This document shows positions 1-8,123 of a stretch of 64,000 nucleotides of DNA, piece after piece. Position 1 is the stretch's first letter. Each line of letters starts with the position of its first letter. The notes beneath the pieces are model-generated. The model ran no database searches. It saw only the letters and a list, made by a program, of their open reading frames with translations, and was not told where the DNA came from. The position numbers were made by a program, and so were the translations under genes. The stretch covers positions 1-64,000 of the forward strand of contig NZ_BAACAP010000224.1 in assembly GCF_045865695.1 (NCBI RefSeq). The letters are read 5' to 3'. The DNA is from Scytonema sp045865695. Lineage in GTDB: Bacteria; Cyanobacteriota; Cyanobacteriia; Cyanobacteriales; Nostocaceae.

Positions 1-237
1 CGAGTAGAGGTCGAAGCCATGTTAGGAATTGATTTAGAGCAAACCAGAGTTTATCAAGAAGCGAAAGCAGAAGGTCGCCAAGAAGGTCGTCAAGAAGGTC
101 GTCAAGAAGGTCGAGAAGCATTACAATTGGAGCTTGTACTCAGAATGTTAGAGCGTGGGATGACACAGCAAGACATAGCAGAGTTACTTGGATTAACTCT
201 TGAACAAGTCAGACAAATTGCTCGCGCACAAGCTTAA
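1..237 (+). pseudogene. C-terminal tail of an Rpn-type (PD-(D/E)XK) nuclease, 5' part outside window
   Basis: The frame is open from the first base and reads RVEVEAMLGIDLEQTRVYQEA, then three EGRQ units and an HTH-like end (ERGMTQQDIAELLGL). This is the usual C-terminus of cyanobacterial Rpn-family recombination-promoting nucleases/putative transposases: a charged repeat followed by a short helical tail. The catalytic PD-(D/E)XK domain would lie upstream of the window, so completeness cannot be judged. A near copy lies at 363-605 and a third, shorter one is fused to the helicase at 2450-2523. It may be the intact 3' end of a real gene or one more fragment. Confidence 0.6.
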
Positions 238-283
238 GAAACAACAGAGACAAAAAGCGTTCTTTGCGAGAAAATGATTTGTT

Positions 284-321
284 GATGAAATCAAAATGAG
301 GAAGGATTGATACTTAACAAA
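284..321 (+). repeat. 38-bp direct repeat, copy 1 (3' flank of Rpn tail)
   Basis: The 38 bases here, starting gatgaaatcaaaatgagg, recur identically at 2566-2603. Both copies lie 45-50 bases after the stop codon of an Rpn-type tail, so the 3' flank was duplicated together with the tail. Confidence 0.85.
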
Positions 322-362
322 TTGGGTGCTCTTTCGCCGTTGACAAATTCATTGATTCGAGC

Positions 363-605
363 CGAGTAGAGGTCGAAGCCATGTTAGGAATTGATTTAGA
401 GCAAACCAGAGTTTATCAAGAAGCGAAAGCAGAAGGTCGTCAAGAAGGTCGTCAAGAAGGTCGTCAAGAAGGTCGTCAAGAAGGTCGCCAAGAAGGTCGC
501 CAAGAAGGTCGAGAAGCATTACAATTGGAGCTTGTACTCCGAATGTTAGAGCGTGGTATGATACAGCAAGAGATAGCAGAGTTACTTGAATTAACTCTTA
601 GTTAA
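363..605 (+). pseudogene. Second Rpn-type nuclease tail, truncated at a junction with a methylase fragment
   Basis: This repeats the sequence of 1-200 almost base for base (same RVEVEAMLGIDLEQ start), but has six EGRQ units instead of three. It breaks off after AELLELTL at base 599, where sequence of an adenine methylase begins, and stops at once. The last 15 or so residues of the family (LEQVRQIAR...) are missing. No catalytic domain precedes it: upstream lies only a short non-coding stretch (322-362). It is a recombination product and not a functional gene. Confidence 0.7.
432..515 (+). repeat. 12-bp tandem repeat (six EGRQ units plus EGRE)
   Basis: The unit gaaggtcgtcaa is repeated in phase with the codons and encodes EGRQ. 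The homologous tract at 70-117 has only three EGRQ units, so copy number differs between the two tails while the flanks are nearly identical. Confidence 0.85.
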
Positions 606-1109
606 AAGTTTTAGATCCAGTCATGGGAAGCGGTCACTTTTTAGTGGAAGCTTGTCGTTTTTTCGGTGAAAAATTATATGAGGCTTGTCGGTTGTGCGAT
701 GAGTTAGCACTAGAAGCAGAACAACAAGCAGAAAATTCTCAAGATGAAGAAATCCGAAAGGCGGCGTTTCAAAAGGCAAGAATATTCCGTCAACGGGTAA
801 TTGATTTACCCGACGCAGATGATAAATTAATGAAGTATTTACCTTCGGCTGCACCAGAAGGAGAAGAAACGGGATTTTCTCAAGCAGAAGCGATCGCATT
901 ATGTCGGCGTTTGGTTGCGGTACATTGTTTGTATGGGGTAGACAATTCCTCAAGAGGAAATACCTGCTACGCTGAACGAGCAACGTCGCTTGTTTTACGT
1001 GGGTTGCACTCGCGCTATGCGGGCTTTGATGGTGTGTGGTTCTAAAGTGTCTCCTTCTCAATTTCTGGATTCTCTTTCGTCTTCTCGTTGGCAAAAGATT
1101 CAAGTTTAA
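602..1109 (+). pseudogene. Remnant of an N6-adenine DNA methylase (restriction-modification or DISARM-like)
   Basis: The frame reads LKVLDPVMGSGHFLVEACRF, matching the SAM-binding motif I (DPAxGSGHFL) of large type I/IIG-like and DISARM-like adenine methylases. The helical insert that follows and HCLYGVD are also typical of these enzymes. After HCLYGVD the reading runs into unrelated short-repeat DNA and stops at 1045. The catalytic NPPY region is absent. From 1041 another frame reads SPSQFLDSLSSSRWQKIQV and stops at 1109, which looks like the authentic C-terminus. So a central deletion plus a frameshift removed most of the protein. The family was recognised from motifs; the exact system is inferred. 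Confidence 0.7.
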
Positions 1110-1111
1110 TA

Positions 1112-1145
1112 ATTAACCGCAGATGAACGCAGATGCACGCTGATG
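1112..1145 (+). repeat. Short dispersed repeat (aaccgcagatgaacgcagat type)
   Basis: The stretch aaccgcagatgaacgcagat with its continuation gcacgctgatgaag is a degenerate 11-12 base tandem that I recognise as a common intergenic repeat in Nostocales. It separates the methylase remnant from the helicase fragment. Confidence 0.5.
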
Positions 1146-1170
1146 AAGTTTATGTTTTTTGAGAAGTTTT

Positions 1171-2523
1171 ATGAATATGATTTATCTGAAGGATATTTTA
1201 CAACAAGGGGATGATGCGATCGCTGCTGCTAGCACTTTTCTGGGTTTGAAAATGGCGCAGCTAGATTGTTCGGATGTGGAGACTATTTCTGGGGAACAAC
1301 TGTCTCTACTTTTTTCTAAGATTCCTCCAAATTGGGAGTTTGAGGAATTAGGGAAGGCGATCGTTGCTGAAAGTATGAGCGAGACTTTAGGAATAGAGTT
1401 TTTTGAGTTTGTCAACAATCGCGGTTCTTCACAGTCTCCGGTTGCTAAGACTAACAAAATCTCCTATGGAACTCAAACACCAAAAAAAGCCGTTCGTGAT
1501 GTCACTCCAATTTCAATATACTTTACTTCCCCTTCTGTTCCTCTCTCTACCGCACCTTCTCCTTTAAATCCTATCAAAGTTCTCGATAAAGTCATTGCGG
1601 AGTATCGCGATTATTTATTAACAGAATTTAGAGCCAAAGACCTACAATTAAAAGCTGCTTTAGAAAAGGCGATTGACCAACCTTTATTTTTAGCTCAAGA
1701 ACCATTTTATCAAGCCCATCGTCCTTTTAAAAGTGGTGAAAAATGGCAGAATCTACCCATAGACGCTAAACTCGCTAGAGTCATGCAACAACGTTCCCGC
1801 AGCGAGTTTGCATACCTCCATCAAAGTCAAGCGATTGACCATTTATTAGGACAAAACGCCTCTCCCCTAGTTGTGACAACGGGTACGGGTAGTGGAAAAA
1901 CGGAAACTTTTCTTTTACCAGTCATTCAAAATGCGATCGCAGATGCAGCCCAATTCCGAAGACAAGCAGGACTGACGGCTATTCTCGTCTATCCAATAAA
2001 CGCCCTCGCTAACGACCAGTTCCCACGTATCCAAAATTACCTCAAAGAATCGGCTTGGGAGGGGGCAATTACTGTGGCAAAATACGATCGCGGCACTAAG
2101 TTAAAAGAACGTCAAGCTTTACGCCAAAATCCACCTCATATATTACTCACTAACTATATGATGCTGGAGTATCTCTTAGTACGTCCAGCCGATAGAGAAG
2201 ATATCTTTGCCAACCATCGCTGTCGTTTCCTCGTTCTTGATGAAGTCCACACCTATCGCGGAACGTTGGGAAGTAACATCGCCTTAGAACAACTTGCACA
2301 AACACCACCAACACCACGTCCTTTAGAAACGGGCGATCTTGACGATCCGCTTCCCTGGTTAGAAGCTTACGATGCAGGTGTAGGTTCTCCTTTAGAACTC
2401 AAGTTTCTACAGCTATTTGAAAAACACGGGTTTCATCCCCAAAAACAAACACAACCAGAGGTAGCAGAGTTACTTGGAATAACCCTTGAACGAGTCAGAC
2501 AAATTGCTCGGGAAGAAGCGTAA
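1171..2523 (+). pseudogene. DEAD/DEAH helicase fragment (DrmA-like) fused to an Rpn-type tail
   Basis: Residues 225-365 carry helicase motifs: TTGTGSGKTETF (Walker A), VYPINALANDQ (Ia), LLTNYMMLEYLL, and LVLDEVHTYRG (Walker B DEVH). This pattern is typical of the very large DUF1998-associated helicases found in DISARM and related islands, which exceed 1000 residues. Here the core is cut after GSNIALEQ and jumps to a C-terminal-like piece (PLELKFLQLFEKHGFHPQ), then into the Rpn tail VAELLGITLERVRQIAR. Motifs III-VI are missing, so it cannot be an active helicase. Residues 1-90 (MNMIYLKDIL...) form a separate domain I do not recognise, possibly fused by deletion. The start could also be TTG at 1159 or ATG at 1177. 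Confidence 0.7.
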
Positions 2524-2565
2524 GAAACACTGTAATTCAAGGCGTTATTCGCTACAACATCATCA

Positions 2566-2603
2566 GATGAAATCAAAATGAGGAAGGATTGATACTTAAC
2601 AAA
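2566..2603 (+). repeat. 38-bp direct repeat, copy 2
   Basis: Identical to 284-321 and again just downstream of an Rpn-type tail. Confidence 0.85.
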
Positions 2604-2808
2604 ATACTCTTGTAGTTTTATTATGCCTCGCTCGAAGTACCGCGATAAGCCGGGTACGGCTTGCGCCAAGGGCGATCGCTCACCATATCCTCTTTGTAGA
2701 ATGTTGCACAATCAAAAAAGGACAGAACTAGTCTGCCCAAAACGTACTTTATTTAAATTAGTATTGAGATAACCCGATTAGAGCTATCTCTAAAACTCGT
2801 TTTTAAGC

Positions 2809-3123
2809 TTAGTAGCGACGGTCTCTAGAGTAACCGCCACCACTGTTTCCGCGTCTGTCACCACCGAAAGAACGCTTGTCTTCGCGTGGCTTAGCCTTGT
2901 TAACTTTCAGACTACGACCCATCCACTCCGCACTGTCAAGCGCTTCAATCGCTGCAGTTTCTTCAGCGTCTGTTTCCATTTCTACAAAGGCAAATCCCCG
3001 AACGCGACCAGTTTCCCGGTCTGTGGGGACTTGAACGTTTTTAACAGTTCCATACTCTGAAAAAACTTGTCTGAGGTCGTCTTGTCCGACTTCATAAGAT
3101 AGGTTACCAACATAGATTGACAT
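2809..3123 (-). CDS. RNA-binding protein with one RRM and Gly/Arg-rich tail
   Basis: 104 residues. An RRM fills residues 1-80, with RNP2 IYVGNL at the start and RNP1 RGFAFVEM near residue 47. A short RG/GG tail (GGDRRGNSGGGYSRDRRY) follows. This is the cyanobacterial Rbp family, chloroplast-like glycine-rich RNA-binding proteins often induced by cold and acting as RNA chaperones. The start at 3123 (MSIYVGN) is preferred over the in-frame codon seven residues upstream because GGAG sits about 10 bases ahead of it. The gene stands alone with about 180 bases of upstream AT-rich sequence that could carry the long 5' leader known for such genes. Confidence 0.93.
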   Translation of the reverse strand: MSIYVGNLSYEVGQDDLRQVFSEYGTVKNVQVPTDRETGRVRGFAFVEMETDAEETAAIEALDSAEWMGRSLKVNKAKPREDKRSFGGDRRGNSGGGYSRDRRY

Positions 3124-3304
3124 AAAACATCTCCGAAAATACACGGTGTTGAGAGTTAAATTCGGAGAGACACTTGTAAATAGATAAAGACAAATTGCAC
3201 AACCGAATATAATCCTAGTGATTCATCATAACACAAATTTTAAAATGTGTTGAAAGATTTCAAACTATTGCCAAATTTCAAGTAAATTAAAGCGTCAGAC
3301 GGTA

Positions 3305-4495
3305 TCATTTCGTCTTACGTGCTTTTTTACGTGCTGCATCCCGCACCTGTTGATTCAACAAATAACCAAAACCAGCTTTTTCCAGACGGCGTACAAACTC
3401 CTCGCGAGTATGACTCAATGCTGCGGCGGTAGCGTCTACATTCCAATTGTGTTTGGCTAATACGCTCAGTAGGTATACTCGACGAGTTTGTGCAGCTGAG
3501 AGACGATACGTTTTGAGATATTCTAACTCTCCATTGTCGCGAGCGATCGCTTCCCCTATGTGATTTTCCTCTTTAGGGTTCAAATCAGAAATAAATCTTT
3601 GCACAGAGAAATGTCCAGCACTGTAAACTCTCTGAGATGCAACCCTACGTCCCAATAGCCCGGAAGCCATAAAACCCTGAAATGATGCCCAATCAAAACG
3701 CATGGTTTGTATAGCTTGCCTTAAATCTGCCAAACTATCAACCTTCGACTCTTCGACAGAAACATCCATAGGAAAAGTCGTATCGTACAGCAAGCCATAC
3801 TCGTAGAGCAATTCCCCATAAAAGTCTTCCAACAAACTCGTATGAAGCAGTCGGTAATCTTCCGGAGTCGGAAGCACAAACGCAGAAGCGAGGGCTTCCG
3901 CAACAAAAACCAACACCCCAACCTGTCCTTCATGAATCTCAAATACTCGCAAAGCTTCTTCTAAACCAGCAATGTAACGTCCACCTACAGCAGTTTCATA
4001 ACGGCATCCCAAACCATGAGAAAGAGCATACTTAGAATATTCACTCCAAGCAATATCGGGACCAGAGAAAAACAATGACAAAAAACCTTCCATTGCCAGA
4101 TGCAAGGGTAAAAAACGCAGTTGGTTATTCCCTTCGCGCTTCGCCATACGATGCATCAACCGCACGCTTGCACAGCCGCAATCAATACGTTTTCCGTGAG
4201 TGTTTGTGTTTACTATCTGTCCCCCATAAGCAGCCACCGGGCTACCATCATTTGTCCAAGACATCACCAATCCGTGAGGTACATAAGAAAAGTACTTCAT
4301 ACCTGGTTCCATCATTCGTCCTTCCAAAGAAACTATTGTCAAGTCTTCGTTATAGTTGCGGCGTAGCAAGCGCAAATCACCACGCACCTGACGGCGCAAC
4401 AGAGGTACAAGCCGCACAGATCCCCAAACTTGTGAAGGAGCAATTTCTAATCCTTTTAAGGATATATCGGAGATTAAGTTAATTTTTTTTGCCAT
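3305..4495 (-). CDS. ARPP-like protein with C-terminal HTH-like segment; partner of vWA protein
   Basis: 396 residues. The N-terminal 130 residues (SLKGLEIAPSQVWGSVRLVP... then VSWTNDGSPVAAYGGQIVNT) resemble the ARPP-type domain that accompanies nuclease, TROVE or vWA proteins in some bacterial gene clusters; this assignment is from memory of the pattern and tentative. Residues 325-385 (LSAAQTRRVYLLSVLAKHNWNVDATAAALSHTREEFVRRLEKAG, quoted in parts) look like a Fis-type helix-turn-helix, where NVDATAAALSHTREEF matches the usual N..AAA..L..sR..f pattern. It lies 89 bases downstream of the vWA gene on the same strand, so co-transcription is likely. No catalytic motif was identified. A direct biochemical function cannot be given. 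Confidence 0.6.
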   Translation of the reverse strand: MAKKINLISDISLKGLEIAPSQVWGSVRLVPLLRRQVRGDLRLLRRNYNEDLTIVSLEGRMMEPGMKYFSYVPHGLVMSWTNDGSPVAAYGGQIVNTNTHGKRIDCGCASVRLMHRMAKREGNNQLRFLPLHLAMEGFLSLFFSGPDIAWSEYSKYALSHGLGCRYETAVGGRYIAGLEEALRVFEIHEGQVGVLVFVAEALASAFVLPTPEDYRLLHTSLLEDFYGELLYEYGLLYDTTFPMDVSVEESKVDSLADLRQAIQTMRFDWASFQGFMASGLLGRRVASQRVYSAGHFSVQRFISDLNPKEENHIGEAIARDNGELEYLKTYRLSAAQTRRVYLLSVLAKHNWNVDATAAALSHTREEFVRRLEKAGFGYLLNQQVRDAARKKARKTK

Positions 4496-4552
4496 AAAAA
4501 TATTTGTTAGTGATTGGTCACTGGTCAGTAGTTAGTTGTTAATAGCTACTGT

Positions 4553-4579
4553 AGGGGTGCAAGGCGTTGCGCCCCTACC
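4553..4579 (+). repeat. Palindromic dispersed repeat (gcaaggcgttgcgcccctac type)
   Basis: A short hairpin, aggggtgcaaggcgttgcgc, continuing ccctac. The same family occurs as three tandem copies at 51677-51780. It fills the gap between the vWA gene and the ARPP-like gene. Confidence 0.7.
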
Positions 4580-4584
4580 AACCT

Positions 4585-6018
4585 CTACCCCCTACCCCCT
4601 AACATCAATTCCACTCGCTTTGCCAGATATGCTTCAAGTTCGGATAGAGGTGCAGACCCATTAGCAAACCGTGCAAAGCCTAGCATAGTAGGTAAATCTT
4701 CCGCATCTCGCAACCCTACGGTGGGAATGCTAGAACTGAGGGAACGCAAAGAGTAATCTTCGGAATTGAAAACGGGATTGCAGTGAACTATTGAAGTTTT
4801 CTGCATCGAATCTATGCGAGTACGGTAGACACGCAAAATTTCTGCAGCACCACAGGGAGGATCGTTCTCACAACCATCAGAAACAATAATTACCAAATCC
4901 GCCCCCCACTCCAAAGCATCTAGTAAGGGGGAGGCTAAATCGGTTTGTCCGCAAGGGTGAACGAGGAGTGCATCTTTTATAGGTGCTGTCCAAAAAGCTT
5001 GATATTTTTGTGATGCAGCTTTTAATAGATAATGTGTAGCTAGTGCCACGCCTAATGGACGCCGACGCTTTTCTGAAGAGCCAGAACTAGAGTAGCTGCA
5101 ATCTAAAACAGCCGCTACTCGCCCTAGTTTTAAAGGCGCTTTTTTTAAAGCTAACCTAGCAGATTGTTCTAGCGATCGCTCTAAGGTTTGCCATTCCTGC
5201 TGTCGAGTTTCTATAGGTAAGGAGAGAATATATAAAGCTAAACGAGTTAAAGGAAGACGACCCAAATCAAGGTTAATTTCCACTTCATTGGTACGTTCTG
5301 CTGCATTCTGAAAACGTAACTTTTCAGTTAAAGTCATGCGTTCTTGAATACGAGACAAGAAGACATCACGAGGAATTTTATGTTTTGCCGCCAAACCTTC
5401 TGCGATAGTAAATGGCAAGTCATAAACAGCTTCAGCACTGTAGTGTGCTTGACGAAACTTTTCAAATAATTCTGTTTCGTAAACTTTTTGTTTCCAATTG
5501 TTAAAAAGAAAATTGCTGAGTTCGCCTTGTAGTTTAAGATGAGCGTGAGAAACTATCGCTCTGACTTTTGAACGATATTTGACAGCATCAAAGCTGATAT
5601 CTCGACGCTGTTGAACATATTCGCGTGCGATCGCACGACTACGCCGATTATTAATTCGCTGTTTCCGCAACTGCTGCAACACTCCCCAAGCTCTTTGTGG
5701 AGGTAATTGTTTGAGTGCTGCTGCAATTAATGCACCTTCTTCTTTACGATATTCTTTTTTTATATCTCGTCCAGTTGCTAACAATTTTAAAATAATTTGT
5801 ACTTGATTAAAATGATTGATACCGGATGCCAAAGTGCGAGCATATAGCAAACGGTAGTTACCTAGAATATAGTCATGTAAAAAATCAATGGAAACTTGCT
5901 GACCGCAAGCATCATCATAAAACTCTTTTTGTCCGGTACAAGCAAGACAGGCATTAATAAACATGACTAAATCTTCTCTGGCTACTTGCTCAAATCGATA
6001 ATTAGAATTAGCAGTCAT
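4585..6018 (-). CDS. TROVE-like / vWA protein (Ro60-like)
   Basis: 477 residues. The N-terminal 270 residues are helical and resemble a TROVE/Ro60 HEAT-like ring: note RSRAIAREYVQQRRD followed by FDAVKYRSKVRAIVSHAHLK, similar to the KYR...H segment of TROVE proteins. The C-terminal vWA domain has a complete MIDAS: DCSYS (DxSxS, about residue 305), GQTD, and VSDGCEND. Ro60-type proteins bind misfolded RNA and Y-like RNAs, and bacterial versions act with RNA ligases or nucleases in RNA quality control. No RNA ligase or RtcB is seen nearby. An ATG with GAGG upstream supports the start. The neighbours (WD40 protein upstream, ARPP-like downstream) suggest one functional unit. Confidence 0.7.
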   Translation of the reverse strand: MTANSNYRFEQVAREDLVMFINACLACTGQKEFYDDACGQQVSIDFLHDYILGNYRLLYARTLASGINHFNQVQIILKLLATGRDIKKEYRKEEGALIAAALKQLPPQRAWGVLQQLRKQRINNRRSRAIAREYVQQRRDISFDAVKYRSKVRAIVSHAHLKLQGELSNFLFNNWKQKVYETELFEKFRQAHYSAEAVYDLPFTIAEGLAAKHKIPRDVFLSRIQERMTLTEKLRFQNAAERTNEVEINLDLGRLPLTRLALYILSLPIETRQQEWQTLERSLEQSARLALKKAPLKLGRVAAVLDCSYSSSGSSEKRRRPLGVALATHYLLKAASQKYQAFWTAPIKDALLVHPCGQTDLASPLLDALEWGADLVIIVSDGCENDPPCGAAEILRVYRTRIDSMQKTSIVHCNPVFNSEDYSLRSLSSSIPTVGLRDAEDLPTMLGFARFANGSAPLSELEAYLAKRVELMLGGRG

Positions 6019-6063
6019 AACCTCAGTTGAAAGAGATAATTAAATTTAGAAGTTACCTTGCCT

Positions 6064-7245
6064 TTATGGTAGGTAGGATTTTGCTTGCATTCCCCAAATC
6101 ACGATTGTATTGTCATCACTACTACTGACTAAAAATTTTTTATCGGCACTGATAGCTATGGAATTGACACTAGCTACATGACCTTTTAGAGAGCCAAAAA
6201 TCTCCCCTGTTTCAAGATCGAGTAGTTCTATAGTGCCATCATTACAGCCAATTAAAATAGTGTTTCCATCAGGAGTAATAGTTAGAGTTGCTTGATGAAA
6301 TTGATTTTCTTCTATCTGATAAGTATATTTACTTCTACCAGTTTGTATATCCCATATTTCAATAAATTGTCCAAAATCAACAACAATATTCTTGCCATCT
6401 GGGGATATATATATAGAATTACAGTCCGATCGCATTTCTATAGTATGCTTGCAACATCCTGTTTCAATATCCCATAACTTTATGATATTACCGTTAGAAT
6501 GGTTAAAACTTACAAAAGTTTTTCCATCAGAAGTAATAGCCAGATAATCAGCAGTATCATCTATACTACGTATACATTTACCTGTATTGAGATTCCAAAT
6601 TTTGATAGTCATATCACTGTCACAAACAGCTATATTGCCATGTTCGCTGATAGCTAAACATTCGACATCATATTCTGCTACCCACATTGATAATTTGAAC
6701 CATTTTAGATGGAGATCCCAAACTCTTATCAGTCCATTGTAATGATAAAGAATAGTTTTATTGTCTAAGAAAGCCAAGAGAAAAACATCATAATTCGATT
6801 TTAAAGCGAACTTATATTTTAGAGTCTTTAGATCCCAAAATTGAATAATTTTTTGCCCAAGACTTACAATAGTTTTGCTATCTGGGCTAATAACAACACG
6901 ATGTGCATCCGCTTTTATAACACCCAGACATTCAAAAAACTCATAGCTACCATACTCTCGTAAAGCTTGTCTTACTTTAGGTTCTGTTCTGTTCCGTAAG
7001 AGCAAGTATGCTGTCTGACCAACCTGTTCTGGTTCCTCATTCAAGCACATAATAACCAAATCCAAGCCATCTTCTCCGTACAACAGTGCTTCAGAAAGTG
7101 CTGCTATTCTTTGTTCAATAATCGAGCTAGTCAAACGATCCAAGACATCATCTATGCCTCCCAATACTGCACTATTATGTATAGGTAAAGTTTGACTCCC
7201 AAGAATAGCATCGGTATCTTTAGGTTGATTAATATTTTGTAACAT
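6064..7245 (-). CDS. HEAT-like / WD40 beta-propeller protein
   Basis: About 393 residues from ATG at 7245; a GTG at 7287 would add 14 residues, and neither has a convincing ribosome site. Residues 20-110 (AVLGGIDDVLDRL, then IAALSEALLYGEDGL and AYLLLRNRTEPKVRQAL) are a helical adaptor-like module common in cyanobacterial WD40 and GUN4-type proteins. Residues 125-390 hold about six WD40 blades, each with an IWD/FWD-like end (IQFWDL, IRVWDL, IKIWNL, IKLWDI, IEIWDI, IVIWGM). It is a predicted protein-interaction scaffold. It is 45 bases upstream of the TROVE-like/vWA gene and likely shares its operon, so it may act as a sensor or docking platform. Confidence 0.85.
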   Translation of the reverse strand: MLQNINQPKDTDAILGSQTLPIHNSAVLGGIDDVLDRLTSSIIEQRIAALSEALLYGEDGLDLVIMCLNEEPEQVGQTAYLLLRNRTEPKVRQALREYGSYEFFECLGVIKADAHRVVISPDSKTIVSLGQKIIQFWDLKTLKYKFALKSNYDVFLLAFLDNKTILYHYNGLIRVWDLHLKWFKLSMWVAEYDVECLAISEHGNIAVCDSDMTIKIWNLNTGKCIRSIDDTADYLAITSDGKTFVSFNHSNGNIIKLWDIETGCCKHTIEMRSDCNSIYISPDGKNIVVDFGQFIEIWDIQTGRSKYTYQIEENQFHQATLTITPDGNTILIGCNDGTIELLDLETGEIFGSLKGHVASVNSIAISADKKFLVSSSDDNTIVIWGMQAKSYLP

Positions 7246-7386
7246 AAGAGATAATAAATGAGGATGCTGTTTGGGGAAAGGATGCACGACTAGCTTTAAC
7301 AGCTTAACAGGCTATGTACGGAAGTCGCACTAAAGTCCCGCAAACAGCAAGACTGTATATTTTGGATGAGCAATTAGCGTTCCAAT

Positions 7387-7416
7387 CTAAAATCTAAAAT
7401 CTAAAATCCAAAATTC
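7387..7416 (+). repeat. Short tandem repeat (aatctaaa unit)
   Basis: Four imperfect copies of an 8-base unit (aatctaaa aatctaaa aatctaaa aatccaaa). This is the kind of short tandem repeat that is frequent between genes in Nostocales. It lies between the alr0857-type gene and the WD40 gene. Confidence 0.6.
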
Positions 7417-7418
7417 AC

Positions 7419-7805
7419 TTAACTGCGAACTGACGATTGATAATTGGTAACTGATAATTGCGACAGTTGCTGCAACAATAACTCTACAGATGGTGAAAGT
7501 GCAGTTACAAAAACACCACCTTCACTTTCTACGTCTGATGTCAGCCAAAGACCTTTGAGAACAACCTCAACAAAATCAGTATCACAAGAGTGTATTTTTA
7601 CACTAGCTTCTTGGAGAGAGTTTTCTTCCATCTTAAGTAAACAAGAAACTCCTGTAGTGAGGAGAAAAGAAGCAGTACTAGGTTCAACGTGGATACCCGT
7701 AGCTAAGCGTACAGCTAAAGCAACTCTGACGTTTACCCAATCTTCCAAAGATTCATCTAAACGTTCTAGAGTGAAGTTATTTTCAGTATAAGTTAGTTTT
7801 AGCAT
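7419..7805 (-). CDS. alr0857-family protein
   Basis: 128 residues starting at MLKLTYTENNFTLERL, preceded by GGAAG about 6 bases upstream; the in-frame ATG 19 codons further up lacks the family's usual start. The sequence matches the cyanobacteria-specific alr0857 family, which begins with this motif and contains EPSTASFLL. Its function is unknown and no catalytic motif or membrane segment is visible. It is the first gene of a same-strand run with the WD40, TROVE-like/vWA and ARPP-like genes; the gap of 170 bases contains short tandem repeats, so separate promoters are possible. Confidence 0.75.
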   Translation of the reverse strand: MLKLTYTENNFTLERLDESLEDWVNVRVALAVRLATGIHVEPSTASFLLTTGVSCLLKMEENSLQEASVKIHSCDTDFVEVVLKGLWLTSDVESEGGVFVTALSPSVELLLQQLSQLSVTNYQSSVRS

Positions 7806-8035
7806 ATCAACTTCCGAACACACGATTATAGAATCCTTGGTGTTTCCCTTTCTATACATCACTTTACCCAGGGCAAATTCCCTAAAGCTAACAAAAGTCG
7901 CAACAGTGAGAAAGCTTATAAAATCTGGATTAGATCCCTAGGGGAAGTTGTTACACTTAGGGGAATCCCCGAACTTTTGATGAGATGGGGAATGGGGAAT
8001 GGCGATTGGGGATTGGGAATAAGAAATTTGTGATT

Positions 8036-8117
8036 TCATTTCTCAGTCCCCAGTCCTTAGTCCCCAGTCCCCATTGCCCCTTATCCCCAGAGGGGACCCC
8101 GAGTTCCCCAGCCCCTA
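8036..8117 (-). repeat. GC-rich palindromic dispersed repeat (ggggaactcgggg type)
   Basis: Stretch cagtcccca... to ...gagttccccagcccc. In the other orientation it reads ggggaactcggggtcccctc followed by tggggataaggggcaatggg. The same family is at 9838-9972, 12121-12209 and 19199-19297. It forms the entire 5' leader of the NACHT gene, ending seven bases before its ATG. Confidence 0.85.
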
Positions 8118-8123
8118 CAAAAA

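Noticed and set aside
621..1103. Minus-strand frame of 160 codons
   Set aside because: Antisense to the methylase remnant, with no motif; composition is that of a shadow frame.
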